Assembly: GCF_001421765.1 (NCBI RefSeq)
Contig: NZ_LMLA01000008.1
Coordinates: 62,906-126,905, forward strand
DNA length: 64,000 nt
Origin: Sphingomonas sp. Leaf32
GTDB taxonomy: Bacteria > Pseudomonadota > Alphaproteobacteria > Sphingomonadales > Sphingomonadaceae
Direction of reading: 5' to 3'
The notes beneath the pieces are model-generated. The model saw nothing but the letters and a program-made list of their open reading frames with translations, was not told the DNA's origin and did no database searches. The position numbers and the translations under genes were made by a program. Of the stretch, positions 8,908-18,340 are shown piece by piece; the stretch's first letter is position 1, and every line of letters starts with the position of its first letter.

Positions 8908-8922
8908 GAGGGGACGTAGCGA

Positions 8923-9783
8923 TCAATCCTTCGGAGCGTAAAGCTGCGCCGGTCCCGGGAACGTGCGCGTGCGGACCTCTTCGGCATAGGTCGCGACCGC
9001 GGCGGAGATATGCCCGGCCATGTCGTCGAACGTCTTCACGAAACGCGGGGTGCGTTCGAACAGACCGAGCATGTCCTCGGCCACCAGCACCTGTCCGTCG
9101 CACTGTGCCGAGGCGCCGATGCCGATCGTCGGGCAGGCGATGCGGCGGGTGATGTCGACCGCGATCGGTTCGACCACGCCCTCGATCACCACCGCGAACG
9201 CGCCGGCATCGGCGACCGCCACCGCATCGGCGACGATCTTCTCCGCCTCCGCCGCGCTGCGGCCGCGCGCGCCATAGCCGCCGAGCTGGTTCACCGCCTG
9301 CGGTGTCAGGCCGACATGGCCCATGACGGGAATGCCCCGCTGCGACAGGAAGGCGACGGTTTCGGCCATCGCCGTACCGCCCTCCAGCTTCACCGCCGCC
9401 GCGCCGGTCGCCTTCAGCAGCATCGCCGCGCTTTCGAACGCCTGTTGCGGGCTGGCTTCATAGCTGCCGAACGGCATGTCGATCACGACCAGCGCATGAT
9501 AGGAGCCGCGCACCACCGCCGCGCCATGCGCCGCCATCATGTCGAGCGTGACCGGCACGGTCGAGGGCAAGCCGTAGATCACCTGCCCCAGGCTGTCGCC
9601 GACCAGCAGCATGTCGCACTGCGCATCCAGCAACTGCGCCATGCGGACGGTATAGGCGGTCAGCATCACCAGCGGGGTCTTGCCCTTGGCGGCGCGGATG
9701 GCGGGGATTGTCAGCCGTTTCATCGGGGCCGGGGTGGGCGTCGCGCGGCTGGTGGCGGTGTCGATGGTGAAGGTCGTGGACAT
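8923..9783 (-). CDS. panB: 3-methyl-2-oxobutanoate hydroxymethyltransferase PanB
   Basis: A 286-residue cytoplasmic enzyme that transfers a hydroxymethyl group from 5,10-methylenetetrahydrofolate to alpha-ketoisovalerate, the first committed step of pantothenate and coenzyme A synthesis. Family motifs visible are [32 protein letters not shown] and [10 protein letters not shown]; the Asp and Glu residues in these bind Mg2+ and substrate. Length is normal apart from a short extra N-terminal leader before [15 protein letters not shown] start at that internal ATG (about 9720) is an alternative. No panC or panD is adjacent. Confidence 0.95.
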   Translation of the reverse strand: MSTTFTIDTATSRATPTPAPMKRLTIPAIRAAKGKTPLVMLTAYTVRMAQLLDAQCDMLLVGDSLGQVIYGLPSTVPVTLDMMAAHGAAVVRGSYHALVVIDMPFGSYEASPQQAFESAAMLLKATGAAAVKLEGGTAMAETVAFLSQRGIPVMGHVGLTPQAVNQLGGYGARGRSAAEAEKIVADAVAVADAGAFAVVIEGVVEPIAVDITRRIACPTIGIGASAQCDGQVLVAEDMLGLFERTPRFVKTFDDMAGHISAAVATYAEEVRTRTFPGPAQLYAPKD

Positions 9784-9806
9784 GCGCGCGGTCTAGCTCG
9801 AAGCGG

Positions 9807-10247
9807 TCAGCGAAGCCACCCGCGCGCGATGCCGTGACGCGCCACGGCGAGCTGCCACAGCGCGATGGCGAAGATCACCAGCGGAAACGGCACCGTCGCC
9901 GCCGCGCCCTTGACCGCGACCAGATCGGTAGCGGCGAAGACCCAGCCGAACTGGATCGCGACCGCCAGCAGCGAGGCGGCATACAGCCCCGCCGCCCAGC
10001 GCCGGCCGATGAGCAGCGCGACGCTGCCGAGCAAGCCACCCCAGGTGGCGATGCCATAGATCCAGTCGAACCAGCGCGGCAGCGACGCGTAGAACCGGCG
10101 ATCATAGTCGCCGAGCGCCGCGAGCGCGGCCGGCCCCATCGTGACCTGGCTGTAGAAGGCGAAGACGCCCGCGACACCCCATAGCAGGAACAGGACGGCG
10201 ACGATGCGGAACCATGGCGGCGGGGTCCGGACGAACGTCAATGCCAT
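9807..10247 (-). CDS. Small integral membrane protein, function unknown
   Basis: A protein of about 146 residues with four hydrophobic segments and little else. The first helix (IVAVLFLLWGVAGVFAFY) is followed by a soluble loop, YDRRFYASLPRWFDW, and three more helices. This resembles small DoxX-like or sugar-transport-unrelated membrane proteins common in sphingomonads, but I see no catalytic motif. ATG 10247 has a clear GGGGAG ribosome-binding sequence. It is followed closely by panB on the same strand. Confidence 0.65.
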   Translation of the reverse strand: MALTFVRTPPPWFRIVAVLFLLWGVAGVFAFYSQVTMGPAALAALGDYDRRFYASLPRWFDWIYGIATWGGLLGSVALLIGRRWAAGLYAASLLAVAIQFGWVFAATDLVAVKGAAATVPFPLVIFAIALWQLAVARHGIARGWLR

Positions 10248-10311
10248 GCTGCTCCCCACATGCGATTCGATACGGCACCGCAATGATGCCCTACCCCTGT
10301 GGTTAACGCAG

Positions 10312-10668
10312 TTATCCGGCGATGGCGAATCGCTCCGCATAGCGTTCGGGCTTGAACCCGGTTTCGATCCAGCCATCGCCCACCAGCACCGGCCGGCGGA
10401 TCATCGAGGGCTGCGCCAGCATCAGATCGATCGCGCGCGGTGCGTCGAGGTCGGCCTTGTCGGCATCGGGCAGCTTGCGGAACGTCGTGCCGCTGCGGTT
10501 GAGGAGCGCTTCCCAGCCGAGCGTATCGACCCATGCCGTCAGGGTCGCGCGGTCGATCCCGGCCTTCTTATAGTCGTGGAAATGGTGGTCGACACCGTGC
10601 GCGTCGAGCCAGGTGCGCGCCTTCTTCATCGTGTCGCAGTTGGGGATGCCGTATAGCGTGATCGTCAT
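10312..10668 (-). CDS. ArsC/Spx-family protein, YffB type
   Basis: A thioredoxin-fold protein of about 118 residues beginning TITLYGIPNCDTMKKARTWL. The single N-terminal Cys in the N-C-D-T motif and the later RSGTTFRKL and PSMIRRPVLV segments match the YffB branch of the arsenate reductase (ArsC) family. That branch is usually glutathione-linked and of unclear substrate. There is no ars operon nearby, so arsenate detoxification should not be assumed. Three consecutive ATG codons are present; the third (10668) has the best spacing from the GAGG sequence. Confidence 0.85.
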   Translation of the reverse strand: MTITLYGIPNCDTMKKARTWLDAHGVDHHFHDYKKAGIDRATLTAWVDTLGWEALLNRSGTTFRKLPDADKADLDAPRAIDLMLAQPSMIRRPVLVGDGWIETGFKPERYAERFAIAG

Positions 10669-10778
10669 CATCATCCTCGTCGCATTCAGACTTAGCGATA
10701 GCGATTGGCCGCCGCGAAAGCAGCCCGTCGCCTTTCGCCCAATTGCAGACATTTCATGAGCAGAGCTATGCTCGTTCA

Positions 10779-11174
10779 ATGAGAAGCAAAGGTGACCCTG
10801 CATCGCTGTATCAAGATCAGAAGCTCCAAGCGATTGGCAGGCTCACTTTGATTGCCTTGATCCTGAGTGTTTCGCTGGCTCTCGCTCTGATCTTTCCCGG
10901 GACGACGGATGGCATCGTACGTCACCTCCCGCTCTCGAGGAACGGCAATGAGTATGTTGTCGTGGTCGGCACTTTAGCGACCATCGTTCCAATATGCTGG
11001 GGCGTGGCGATGGGCCTTATTTTTACCTCGCCAGAGCAGGAGGTACGCTTTGTTCGCTGGTCCAAACGATGGCGGAAAGCTCCCATACCCTTTGAGGACT
11101 TTGAGTTCGACACAGCCGACCCGGATTATCGAAAATCTGCCTGGCGCTATTTGATCGAGCGTCACAGCCGCTAA
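10779..11174 (+). CDS. Hypothetical two-helix membrane protein
   Basis: A protein of about 131 residues with two hydrophobic segments (LTLIALILSVSLALALIF and VVVVGTLATIVPICWGVAMG) and a charged C-terminal domain (RFVRWSKRWRK, then FEDFEFDTADPDYRKSAWRY). I do not recognise the family. Base composition is visibly lower in GC than its neighbours. ATG 10779 is the likely start; a TTG at 10743 would add 12 residues. It is flanked by minus-strand genes and stands alone. Confidence 0.55.
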   Translation: MRSKGDPASLYQDQKLQAIGRLTLIALILSVSLALALIFPGTTDGIVRHLPLSRNGNEYVVVVGTLATIVPICWGVAMGLIFTSPEQEVRFVRWSKRWRKAPIPFEDFEFDTADPDYRKSAWRYLIERHSR

Positions 11175-11370
11175 ATGGCATACGTCCGCTGCCCGCCAAA
11201 GCCTGACGTTGACGAGGCGTCAGACTGCGCGCTCGGGCGTGACATGGTTGTAGCGGGGAACGCCGTAGAGAGCGGAAGGTCGGCACGCTCCTCAGCACGC
11301 GATGCGGCCGGCGCCCAGGGATCGAAGTCCATGGCCGAATTCCGTTCTGCCCTCATCACCGAACGCCCCG

Positions 11371-13131
11371 TCAAGCCGCCGCGCGATAAGCGTGGGGCTT
11401 GCGCGCTTCGGCCGACAGGCGGAAGCGGTCGACATGGTCGGCGAGCGCCGCAGCCTGATCGGCGAGGCCCCGGGCGGCGGCGGTGCTTTCTTCGACCATA
11501 GCCGCATTCTGCTGCGTCACCGAATCCATCTCGCTGACCGCGATGTTGACCTGTTGCAGACCCGACGACTGTTCGTCCGCGCCCTTGGCGATCGTCGCCA
11601 CCAGATCGGCGATCTCGGCGATGCGGCCGACGATCCGTTCCAGCGCGCCGCCGGTTTCGCCGACGAGATTCACGCCCACCTCGACTTGGCTGCCGCTGGC
11701 GAGGATGCGGCTCTTCACGTCGCTTGCCGCATTGGCCGAACGCTGCGCCAGCGCGCGGACTTCGGAGGCGACGACCGCGAAGCCCTTGCCCGCGTCCCCT
11801 GCCCGCGCCGCCTCGACGCCGGCGTTGAGCGCCAGCAGGTTGGTCTGGAAGGCGATGCCGTCGATGACCGAGATGATCTCCGAAATCTCGTCCGAGGCGC
11901 GCTTGATGGCGCCCATCGCGTCGACCGCCTGGCGCACGATCCGCACGCCCTCCTCGGCATCGCCACGCGTCGCCGCCATCGTGCTGTTCGCCTGCGCCGC
12001 GCCGGTCGCGGTGCGGCGGACGGTCGCGGTGATCTGATCGAGGGCCGCCGCCGTTTCCTCGAGGCTGGCCGCCTGCTGCTCGGTGCGGCGCGACAGGTCG
12101 TCCGACGCGCTGCTGATGTCCGACGCGCCGCTCCGGATGCCGCCGGTCGACTGGACCACCGCGCGCATCGCATCGTTGAGCGCGCCCATCGCCGAATCGA
12201 AATCGCTGCCGAGCTTGCGGAACGACCCCGTCAGCGAATCGCCCAGCCGGGTGTCGAGATGCCCGCGCGCCAGCGCGGCAAGACCGGTGCCGACCGTGTC
12301 GACCACGCGCTGCTGCTCCGCCTCGCGCTCGGCCGCGACGATCGCGGCGTCGCGGAAGGTTTCGAGCGCCGCCGCCATCTCCCCGATCTCGTCGTGCCGG
12401 TCGCGCCCCGGAATGGCCGACGCGGTGTCGCCCGCCGCCAGTGCGCGCATCCGGCCCGCCACCGCCTCGACCGGAAGCGAGATCGAGCGACCGATGCGGT
12501 GCGCGCAGAAGGCGACCAGCAACATCACGGCCAGCGCCAATGCACTGAGATACAACGCCGCTTCGAAGATCGCGCTGTTGATGCGGTCGATGAACACGCC
12601 CGACCCGATGACCCAGCCCCATGGCGCAAAGCCCGCGACATAGGACAGTTTCGGCTGCGCTTCCTTCTGACCCGGCTTGGTCCATTTGTAGCTGAGAAAC
12701 CCCGCGCCCTTGGTCTTGGCGATCTGCGCCATCTCGACGAAATGCGTCTTGCCGGTCGGGTCGCGATAATTGGTCAGGTCGGTGCCGTTCATTTCGGGCT
12801 TGGTCGGATGCATCAGCATCGTGGGATGCAGGTCGTTGATCCAGAAATATTCGGAGCCGTCGTAACGCATCGCCTTCACCGCGCTCAGCGCGGCGGCCTG
12901 GGCCTCGGCGCGGGTCATCCGCCCGGCGACCTGTTCGGCATGATAATGCACGACGATCGAGCGTGCGCCCTCCACCGCCTGGCGCGTGCTGCGTTCGATG
13001 TCGCGGTGCATGACCGAGGAGAGATTGAACAGGCTGATGCACAGCAGGGCCACCAGCCCCAGCGCGGCAACCACCCCGATCAGATTGATCCGACCCCGAA
13101 CCTTCAACTGCATCTTCGCCGTCCCCGTCAT
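11371..13131 (-). CDS. Methyl-accepting chemotaxis protein with single Cache sensor
   Basis: A protein of about 586 residues. In order it has TM1 ([20 protein letters not shown]), a periplasmic single-Cache (sCache_2-type) ligand-binding domain with [15 protein letters not shown] and [12 protein letters not shown]2 near residue 200, HAMP-like segments, and a long coiled-coil signalling domain. Its tip, [20 protein letters not shown], is the conserved CheA/CheW contact region. It should sense a small molecule in the periplasm; Cache proteins of this type often bind organic acids, but the ligand cannot be deduced. No che genes are adjacent. ATG 13131 is the preferred start; 13113 and 13200 are alternatives. 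Confidence 0.9.
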   Translation of the reverse strand: MTGTAKMQLKVRGRINLIGVVAALGLVALLCISLFNLSSVMHRDIERSTRQAVEGARSIVVHYHAEQVAGRMTRAEAQAAALSAVKAMRYDGSEYFWINDLHPTMLMHPTKPEMNGTDLTNYRDPTGKTHFVEMAQIAKTKGAGFLSYKWTKPGQKEAQPKLSYVAGFAPWGWVIGSGVFIDRINSAIFEAALYLSALALAVMLLVAFCAHRIGRSISLPVEAVAGRMRALAAGDTASAIPGRDRHDEIGEMAAALETFRDAAIVAAEREAEQQRVVDTVGTGLAALARGHLDTRLGDSLTGSFRKLGSDFDSAMGALNDAMRAVVQSTGGIRSGASDISSASDDLSRRTEQQAASLEETAAALDQITATVRRTATGAAQANSTMAATRGDAEEGVRIVRQAVDAMGAIKRASDEISEIISVIDGIAFQTNLLALNAGVEAARAGDAGKGFAVVASEVRALAQRSANAASDVKSRILASGSQVEVGVNLVGETGGALERIVGRIAEIADLVATIAKGADEQSSGLQQVNIAVSEMDSVTQQNAAMVEESTAAARGLADQAAALADHVDRFRLSAEARKPHAYRAAA

Positions 13132-13296
13132 TTCCCGACGGGTTTCCCGCAAAATACTGAACATCGCGTTTAAACGTTGGCGGTCGACCCGCAAAATCAT
13201 GAACCGCGTCGTCGGCGTCGCATTCGTCGCACCGGCCATTGACGACCCATTCGATCCACGATAGCCAATGCGAATGAGTATCAATAGCGAGGCTCT

Positions 13297-13725
13297 ATGT
13301 ACGATCTGATCGACCGGCCGGTAACGGCCCTGTCCCCCGGCGACCGTTTCCTGATCGACGCGATCCGGCTGTGGGTGGCGGCGCGTGGTGCCTGCCAATG
13401 CCCCGCCGCGCTGCTGGCGGCGCGCTTCGCACAATCCGGCGCGCTCGACGCGCTGGGCGATTTCGACGCGTGGATGACGCAGTTGTCGAGCCATGCGCGG
13501 GTGCCGATCCAGATCAATTGTAAATGCGGGCTTGTGACCGACGATGAATCGGTTCTCTTGACCTTGGCGCGTGATCTCGTAACGGGACGCGATGCGAAGG
13601 CGCGGACCACGCTTTCGCTGCTGGTCGCCGAAGAGGCGATCGCCCCCACTTTTTGCGCGCTGGCCCGGACGGCGGCAATGCTCGGACAGGTCGGGCTGCC
13701 GCCGGGGACCAACGTCAGGACGTAA
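13297..13725 (+). CDS. Conserved hypothetical protein upstream of fpr
   Basis: A 142-residue soluble, helix-rich protein. It contains paired cysteines (ACQC near residue 35 and CKCG near residue 77), which could bind metal or be redox-active. I do not recognise a family. A good ribosome-binding sequence (GCGAGG) precedes ATG 13297. It ends nine bases before the ferredoxin-NADP reductase gene, so the two probably share an operon. It is divergent from the chemoreceptor. Confidence 0.6.
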   Translation: MYDLIDRPVTALSPGDRFLIDAIRLWVAARGACQCPAALLAARFAQSGALDALGDFDAWMTQLSSHARVPIQINCKCGLVTDDESVLLTLARDLVTGRDAKARTTLSLLVAEEAIAPTFCALARTAAMLGQVGLPPGTNVRT

Positions 13726-13734
13726 GGATTATCG

Positions 13735-14553
13735 ATGACCGACCGCACCGCCGTCGTCCACGGCCTCGAACCCACCAACGCGCTGAGCGTCGAGCGCGTG
13801 CGTTCGGTGCGCCACTGGAACGAGCATCTCTTCAGCTTCACCATCACCCGCCCGCCCAGCTTCCGCTTCCGTTCGGGCGAGTTCGTGATGATCGGCCTGC
13901 CCGGCGACAACGGCAAACCGCTGCTGCGCGCCTATTCGATCGCCAGCCCCGCCTATGCCGAGGAGCTGGAGTTCCTGTCGATCAAGGTGCCGGACGGCCC
14001 ACTGACGTCGAAGCTGCAGCAGATCGTCCCCGGCGACGAGATCTTCCTCGGCAAGAAGCCGACCGGCACGCTGGTCACCGACGCGCTGAAGCCCGGCGAA
14101 CGGCTGTTCATGCTGTCGACCGGCACCGGTCTGGCGCCGTTCCTGTCGCTGATCCGCGACCCCGACGTGTATGAGATGTATTCGTCGATCGTCGTCGTGC
14201 ATTCGGTGCGCCGCGTCAGCGACCTCGCCTTCCGCACCACGCTGGAGGCCAATCTCGCCGGCGACCCGCTGGTCGAGGATCAGGCGGCGGCGCAGTTCAC
14301 CTATGTGCCGACGGTCACGCGCGAGGAATTCCACACCACCGGGCGTATCGACGCGCTGGTGGAAAACGGCACGCTGTTCAGCGCGCGCATCGGCGGCGCG
14401 CAGGCGTTCGACCCGGCGACCGACCGTATCATGCTGTGCGGGTCGACCGAGATGATCCGCGATTTCTCGGAATATCTTGAGGGTCAGGGTTTCGAGGAGG
14501 GGTCGAACGCGAAGCCGGGCGATTACGTGATCGAACGCGCGTTCGTGGGGTGA
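13735..14553 (+). CDS. fpr: Ferredoxin--NADP+ reductase
   Basis: A 272-residue flavoprotein of the bacterial FNR family. It moves electrons between NADPH and ferredoxin or flavodoxin. FAD-binding motif RAYSIAS lies near residue 62, the NADP-binding GTGLAPF near residue 127, and the C-terminus ends ERAFVG, typical of bacterial-type FNRs. Start ATG 13735 has AAGGA about seven bases upstream. It follows a conserved hypothetical gene closely. The downstream gap carries a palindromic repeat and a strong terminator. Confidence 0.92.
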   Translation: MTDRTAVVHGLEPTNALSVERVRSVRHWNEHLFSFTITRPPSFRFRSGEFVMIGLPGDNGKPLLRAYSIASPAYAEELEFLSIKVPDGPLTSKLQQIVPGDEIFLGKKPTGTLVTDALKPGERLFMLSTGTGLAPFLSLIRDPDVYEMYSSIVVVHSVRRVSDLAFRTTLEANLAGDPLVEDQAAAQFTYVPTVTREEFHTTGRIDALVENGTLFSARIGGAQAFDPATDRIMLCGSTEMIRDFSEYLEGQGFEEGSNAKPGDYVIERAFVG

Positions 14554-14599
14554 GGCTGCTCTGCAGCGACACGGTACCGATCAACCCACGCCGTTTATC

Positions 14600-14692
14600 C
14601 TGAGTAGCCACTGAGCTTGTCGAAGGGCGTATCGAAGGACCGTGCGCCAAGTGCTTCGATACGGGTCTTCGGCAAGCTCAGCCCCTACTCAG
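14600..14692. repeat. Dispersed palindromic repeat (nested inverted arms)
   Basis: The intergenic space after fpr contains a nested dyad. Outer arms are CTGAGTAG (14600-14607) and CTACTCAG (14685-14692). Inner arms are CTGAGCTTGTCGAAGG and CTTCGGCAAGCTCAG, with further pairing of GTATCGAAG with CTTCGATAC. This CTGAGCTTGTCGAAG element is a common intergenic palindrome in alphaproteobacteria. Confidence 0.75.
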
Positions 14693-14725
14693 CACGAACG
14701 GATGGCTGGTTCGGATACAGGGACC

Positions 14726-14752
14726 AAAGGGGGCGGCACCACCGCCCCCTTT
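14726..14752. terminator. Bidirectional intrinsic terminator between fpr and TBDR
   Basis: An 11-base perfect stem AAAGGGGGCGG / CCGCCCCCTTT encloses the loop CACCA, followed on the plus strand by further T residues. It ends a few bases before the stop of the minus-strand TBDR at 14758, so it can terminate transcripts from both directions. Confidence 0.8.
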
Positions 14753-14757
14753 TTACG

Positions 14758-16884
14758 TCAGTAGCTGACCCGCACCGTGCCGAGCACCGTACGCGGCGCG
14801 TTGTAATAGCCCTGATCGAAATTCAGCGCGCTCAGCGCCTTCGCATCGTTGAGGTTGCGGACATTGGCGCTGATCGACACGCGCGGCGTCAATTCGTAGC
14901 GCGCCATCAGGTCGACCGTCGCGAACCCGTCCTGCGTGACCCGCACCTGCTGTCCGGTGGTGGACGACACGATGCCCGCCGGTTCGAGATACATGCGACT
15001 CTGATACTGGCCCGATACACCCAGCTTGAGCGCGGGCAGCGCGACCGGCGCCCAGACGATGTTCAGCCGGCCGGTATTGCGCGGGACGAAGGTGCGGACC
15101 GCCTGGTCGTTCTCGCCACGGATGCGCATCGCGGTGAACCCGCCGGTCGCCTGGACACCGGGCGCGAGCTGGCCGCTGACCTCCAGCTCGATCCCGCGCG
15201 AGGTGGCGTCGACGCCGCGATAGAGGGTCTGCCGGATCGTCGTATCATAGCCGGCGGACTCCGCCGTGTTCTTCTGCCGCGCCTGGAACAGCGCGACGCT
15301 GGCGTTCAGTCGACCACCCAGCCATTCACCCTTCAGCCCCGCCTCCAGATTGTCGCCCTCGATCGGGTCGATCAGGCGCAGCGTGCCGTCGGTGCCGCGT
15401 TCCAGCTGATCCTGCGGATTGAAGATCGTCGCGAAGCTCGCATAGGCGCTGATATTGCCGGTCAGGTCATAGGTCGCGCCGACGAACGGCAGGAACCGCG
15501 CACGGTCGTAATTGGTGGGCGCGCCATAGGAAATGCCCTCGCTGAACGCGCGGGTCGCATTCGCGCCGACCATCACCTTCAGCTGGTCGGCCGGGTTCAG
15601 GCGGAGTAGGCCGTACACCGTCTCGCGCCGGCTATGCGTGTCGAGACTGCGGGAAAAGGCGGGAAAGTCCGGTTCGGGGAACGAACCATCGAACACGGTC
15701 GCCAGCGGCAGCGACAGCCCGACCTGCGTCATGTCATAGGCCGAATCCTGCGTATAACGCTGCGCAGAGCGGTTCGCGCCGAACATCACATCCTGGGTCC
15801 GCCCGAACAGCGACACGGTGCCGGTGATGTTCGCATCGATCGTCAGGTTGCGCGCGAACGACCGGAACGCGCCCGGATAGCTGGCGATGCCGAGACCGGT
15901 CGCGCGAACCGGATTGCCATAGACGTAGAACAGCCGGTCATCCTCGTCGATCGCGCGGCGCTGCACGGTCAGCTTCGCGGTCCAGTCGCCGAAACGATGG
16001 GTCACATCGCCGAACATCTGGCGATCGCTCACGTCGAAGCTCGACCAGTCGGGGGCCGTGTTGGTCGAGCGGGCGAGGTCGATGCGGGTGCCATCGGTAT
16101 AGTAGAGCGGGATCGCCCCCCACATCGCCGCGCGGCTCTTGTGGTTCTGATAGCCATAGCCGGCGCTGACGACGGTGTCGGGACCCAGATCCGCCTCGAC
16201 AATGCCATAGCCGGTCCAGCGGGTGAGGCCGTAGCGGTCGAGATGGCTGTCGCCGTCGAGATAGGACCCCACCGCACGCGCGCGGACCGATCCGTTTCCG
16301 GTCAGCGGCACGCTGACGTCGCCGTCGAGGCGCAGATTGTCGAACGAGCCGTATTGCGCACTGGCCGACACGGCGAGGTCGCGGGTCGGGCGCTTGCGGA
16401 TGAAGTTGATGACCGCCGACGGGTTTCCGGTCGACGACAACAGCCCCGGCGCGCCGCGCACCACCTCGATCCGGTCGTACATCGCGGTGTCGATCGACCC
16501 GTTCTGGATCTGGAACGGGAATGGCAGGCCGACGCCGTCGATCTGAAAGGTCTGAATGTCGAAGCCGCGCGCCGAATAATAGAAGCGGTCGGTTTCCTGC
16601 GCCTGCACGTTGACGCCGGGCACCGTCGCCAGCAGCGCGTTGATGTCGTTGAGCTGGAAGTCCTCGATCTGCGCGCGGGTCACGACACTGACCGACTGTG
16701 GCGTTTCGCGCAGCGACAGCGGCAGGCGGGTCGCGGTGCTCTGTGCCTTCACCGCATAGTCGTCGCTGCCTTCGGTCCGCAGGCCGGTCACGACGATCTC
16801 ATCGCCACGCTGTTGCGGATCATCCGCGGCAACCGGGTTCGGGGTCAGCGCGGTGGCGGCGAGAAAGACGGCGATAGGCGACAT
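14758..16884 (-). CDS. TonB-dependent siderophore receptor
   Basis: An outer-membrane receptor of about 708 residues. A signal peptide (MSPIAVFLAATALTPNPVAA) is followed by a TonB-box-like region GDEIVVTG. The plug domain carries the siderophore-receptor hallmark RETPQSVSVVT and then RIEVVRGAPGLL. A 22-strand barrel follows, ending in aromatic Tyr (VRVSY). This layout is typical of FhuE/FpvA-type ferric-siderophore receptors. A Fur-like site lies about 55 bases upstream. ATG 16884 is preferred because AGGAA stands nine bases before it; a TTG at 16893 also opens the frame. No siderophore synthesis genes are near, so it may take up foreign siderophores. Confidence 0.9.
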   Translation of the reverse strand: MSPIAVFLAATALTPNPVAADDPQQRGDEIVVTGLRTEGSDDYAVKAQSTATRLPLSLRETPQSVSVVTRAQIEDFQLNDINALLATVPGVNVQAQETDRFYYSARGFDIQTFQIDGVGLPFPFQIQNGSIDTAMYDRIEVVRGAPGLLSSTGNPSAVINFIRKRPTRDLAVSASAQYGSFDNLRLDGDVSVPLTGNGSVRARAVGSYLDGDSHLDRYGLTRWTGYGIVEADLGPDTVVSAGYGYQNHKSRAAMWGAIPLYYTDGTRIDLARSTNTAPDWSSFDVSDRQMFGDVTHRFGDWTAKLTVQRRAIDEDDRLFYVYGNPVRATGLGIASYPGAFRSFARNLTIDANITGTVSLFGRTQDVMFGANRSAQRYTQDSAYDMTQVGLSLPLATVFDGSFPEPDFPAFSRSLDTHSRRETVYGLLRLNPADQLKVMVGANATRAFSEGISYGAPTNYDRARFLPFVGATYDLTGNISAYASFATIFNPQDQLERGTDGTLRLIDPIEGDNLEAGLKGEWLGGRLNASVALFQARQKNTAESAGYDTTIRQTLYRGVDATSRGIELEVSGQLAPGVQATGGFTAMRIRGENDQAVRTFVPRNTGRLNIVWAPVALPALKLGVSGQYQSRMYLEPAGIVSSTTGQQVRVTQDGFATVDLMARYELTPRVSISANVRNLNDAKALSALNFDQGYYNAPRTVLGTVRVSY

Positions 16885-16938
16885 ACGAAACAATTCCTGT
16901 GATGCTTCGCCTGCCGCTACGCCGCCGTTAATGCTTTT

Positions 16939-16957
16939 GCAAGTGACTATCAGTAGC
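16939..16957 (-). promoter_or_regulatory. Fur-box-like site upstream of siderophore receptor
   Basis: The 19 bases GCAAGTGACTATCAGTAGC match the classical Fur consensus GATAATGATAATCATTATC at 12 of 19 positions by eye, including the central TGA and ATCA cores. It lies in the short gap between the receptor start and the end of the GNAT gene. Iron repression of the receptor is therefore likely. Confidence 0.45.
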
Positions 16958-16971
16958 CTATCGGGGTGCTA

Positions 16972-17385
16972 TTACGGCCTGGTCAGGAATCGGCCGAGCA
17001 CCACCACCCCTTGCCGTTCCAGCCCGATTCGGTCGTAGAATGCTAGGGCGGCGGCATTATCCTCACGCACCATCAGTTGCAGCTTCGGCACCGACCGGGC
17101 ACGCAGCCATTGTTCGGCGGCGTCGAACAGGGCGGTGCCGACCCCCTGCCCCCGCGCATCGGGCCGGACCGCGAGATAATAGAGCCAGCCGCGATGGCCG
17201 TCATGGCCGACCATGACGCTGCCGATCGGAACGCCCGCCTGCCGCGCCAACAGGATCGTGGAAGTCGCACCATCCAGCGCGCGGGTAAAGTCGGCGTCGG
17301 GGTCGTTCCACGGCCGCGTCAGGCCACAGGCGTGCCACAGCGCGACAACCGCCGCCGCGTCCGCCGGGGTCGCGTCGTCGATCAC
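16972..17385 (-). CDS. GNAT family N-acetyltransferase
   Basis: A protein of about 137 residues with the GNAT fold. The acetyl-CoA-binding motif A is LAVRPDARGQGVGTALFDAA (R/Q-x-x-G-x-G/A type), followed by KLQLMVREDNAAALAFYDRIG. This is close to small RimI/YpeA-like acetyltransferases; the acceptor is unknown. The frame is open upstream, but GTG 17385 overlaps the TGA of the upstream lipoprotein gene by four bases and starts the fold directly, so I choose it over ATG 17412. It is probably translationally coupled. Confidence 0.82.
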   Translation of the reverse strand: MIDDATPADAAAVVALWHACGLTRPWNDPDADFTRALDGATSTILLARQAGVPIGSVMVGHDGHRGWLYYLAVRPDARGQGVGTALFDAAEQWLRARSVPKLQLMVREDNAAALAFYDRIGLERQGVVVLGRFLTRP

Positions 17386-18266
17386 CGGGCGATGCAGGTG
17401 CTGCCGGCCCATAGCGCGCTGACGCTATCCTTCGCGTCGTACAGCCCGGACAGGCCACCGCTGGTGAACTCCCGGCCCAGACTGGTTTCCTCGACCGGCG
17501 CGTCGATCACCCCTTCGACGGCGGCGCGTTTCGATCCGATTCCGACGCCGCCCATCGTCGTCAGCCCCCGCCCCCGTGCCGACCAGCCGACGAACCGCCC
17601 TTCCTGAAAATAGACGGCGATGCGCGGATAGGTGGCGATGTCGAGCGGACCTTCGCCGCAGTCGGCGTTGCGCGACCGTTCGGGCAGCGTCTGGGTCGCG
17701 GCCTCGACGACGCGCAGGACGACCTCCGCCGGGGTGCCGAACGGCAGCGAGCGGCTGCTGGCGCCGGCCACCGTCTGCAACCCGTCGGGCGCGAGGTTCA
17801 GCGCCACCGCGTTGCGCGCGGCGGCCTCCGCCCCCGCCGGCGCGTCGCAGCGGACGAGACGGGTGAGGCCATCGACCCCGGTCAGTTCAAGGCTGCCGCC
17901 GCTCCCCAGCGCGAGGCGGTAGCGGCGCTGCTCGGTGATGCCACTCCGGTCGCCGATCACGTCGACATCGACCGCGCCGGCATCCGCAGCGGTGATCGCG
18001 CGGGTCGGCAGGTCGGTTTCGCCGATCCGCACTGCATTGGCGGCGATGACGAGGCGACCGGCACTCGCCAGATTGGCGGCGCAGGCAGCGCCGTCGCGGT
18101 CCCAGCTGCCGACGAACCGGGTCGGGATGGTCACCAATGTTTCGGGGGTCGGCGTGGCGGCCGGCAGGATCGGGGTGTCGTCGGTCAGGTTCGCGGGAGC
18201 GGGCGTCTCATCCGCCTGACCGCATCCGGCCAGCATCGCCAGCACGCCGATCATCCAACGCCGCAT
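17382..18266 (-). CDS. Putative lipoprotein, unknown function
   Basis: A protein of about 294 residues starting with a lipoprotein signal, MRRWMIGVLAMLAGC, with the lipidated Cys at residue 15. A low-complexity Pro/Ala/Thr linker follows. The mature part has four further Cys and two halves: one beginning FVGSWDRDGAACAANL and one with PLDIATYPRIAVYFQEGRFVGW. I do not recognise a catalytic motif. The mature domain probably lies in the periplasm, attached to a membrane. It overlaps the GNAT gene downstream. Confidence 0.7.
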   Translation of the reverse strand: MRRWMIGVLAMLAGCGQADETPAPANLTDDTPILPAATPTPETLVTIPTRFVGSWDRDGAACAANLASAGRLVIAANAVRIGETDLPTRAITAADAGAVDVDVIGDRSGITEQRRYRLALGSGGSLELTGVDGLTRLVRCDAPAGAEAAARNAVALNLAPDGLQTVAGASSRSLPFGTPAEVVLRVVEAATQTLPERSRNADCGEGPLDIATYPRIAVYFQEGRFVGWSARGRGLTTMGGVGIGSKRAAVEGVIDAPVEETSLGREFTSGGLSGLYDAKDSVSALWAGSTCIAR

Positions 18267-18340
18267 TCCGTTTCTCCCGCTCGAATACCGCCCGCACGAC
18301 TGCCGCAATTATGCGTGCTTCGAAAGGGGCAACGCGCCGG

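Noticed and set aside
8706..8987. Minus-strand frame encoding an RLRGDD-containing peptide
   Set aside because: It is a translation of the palindromic repeat at 8814-8907, a well-known annotation artefact.
10312..10668. Arsenate reductase for arsenic resistance
   Set aside because: The protein is of the YffB branch, with a single Cys in the active-site region and no ars genes nearby.
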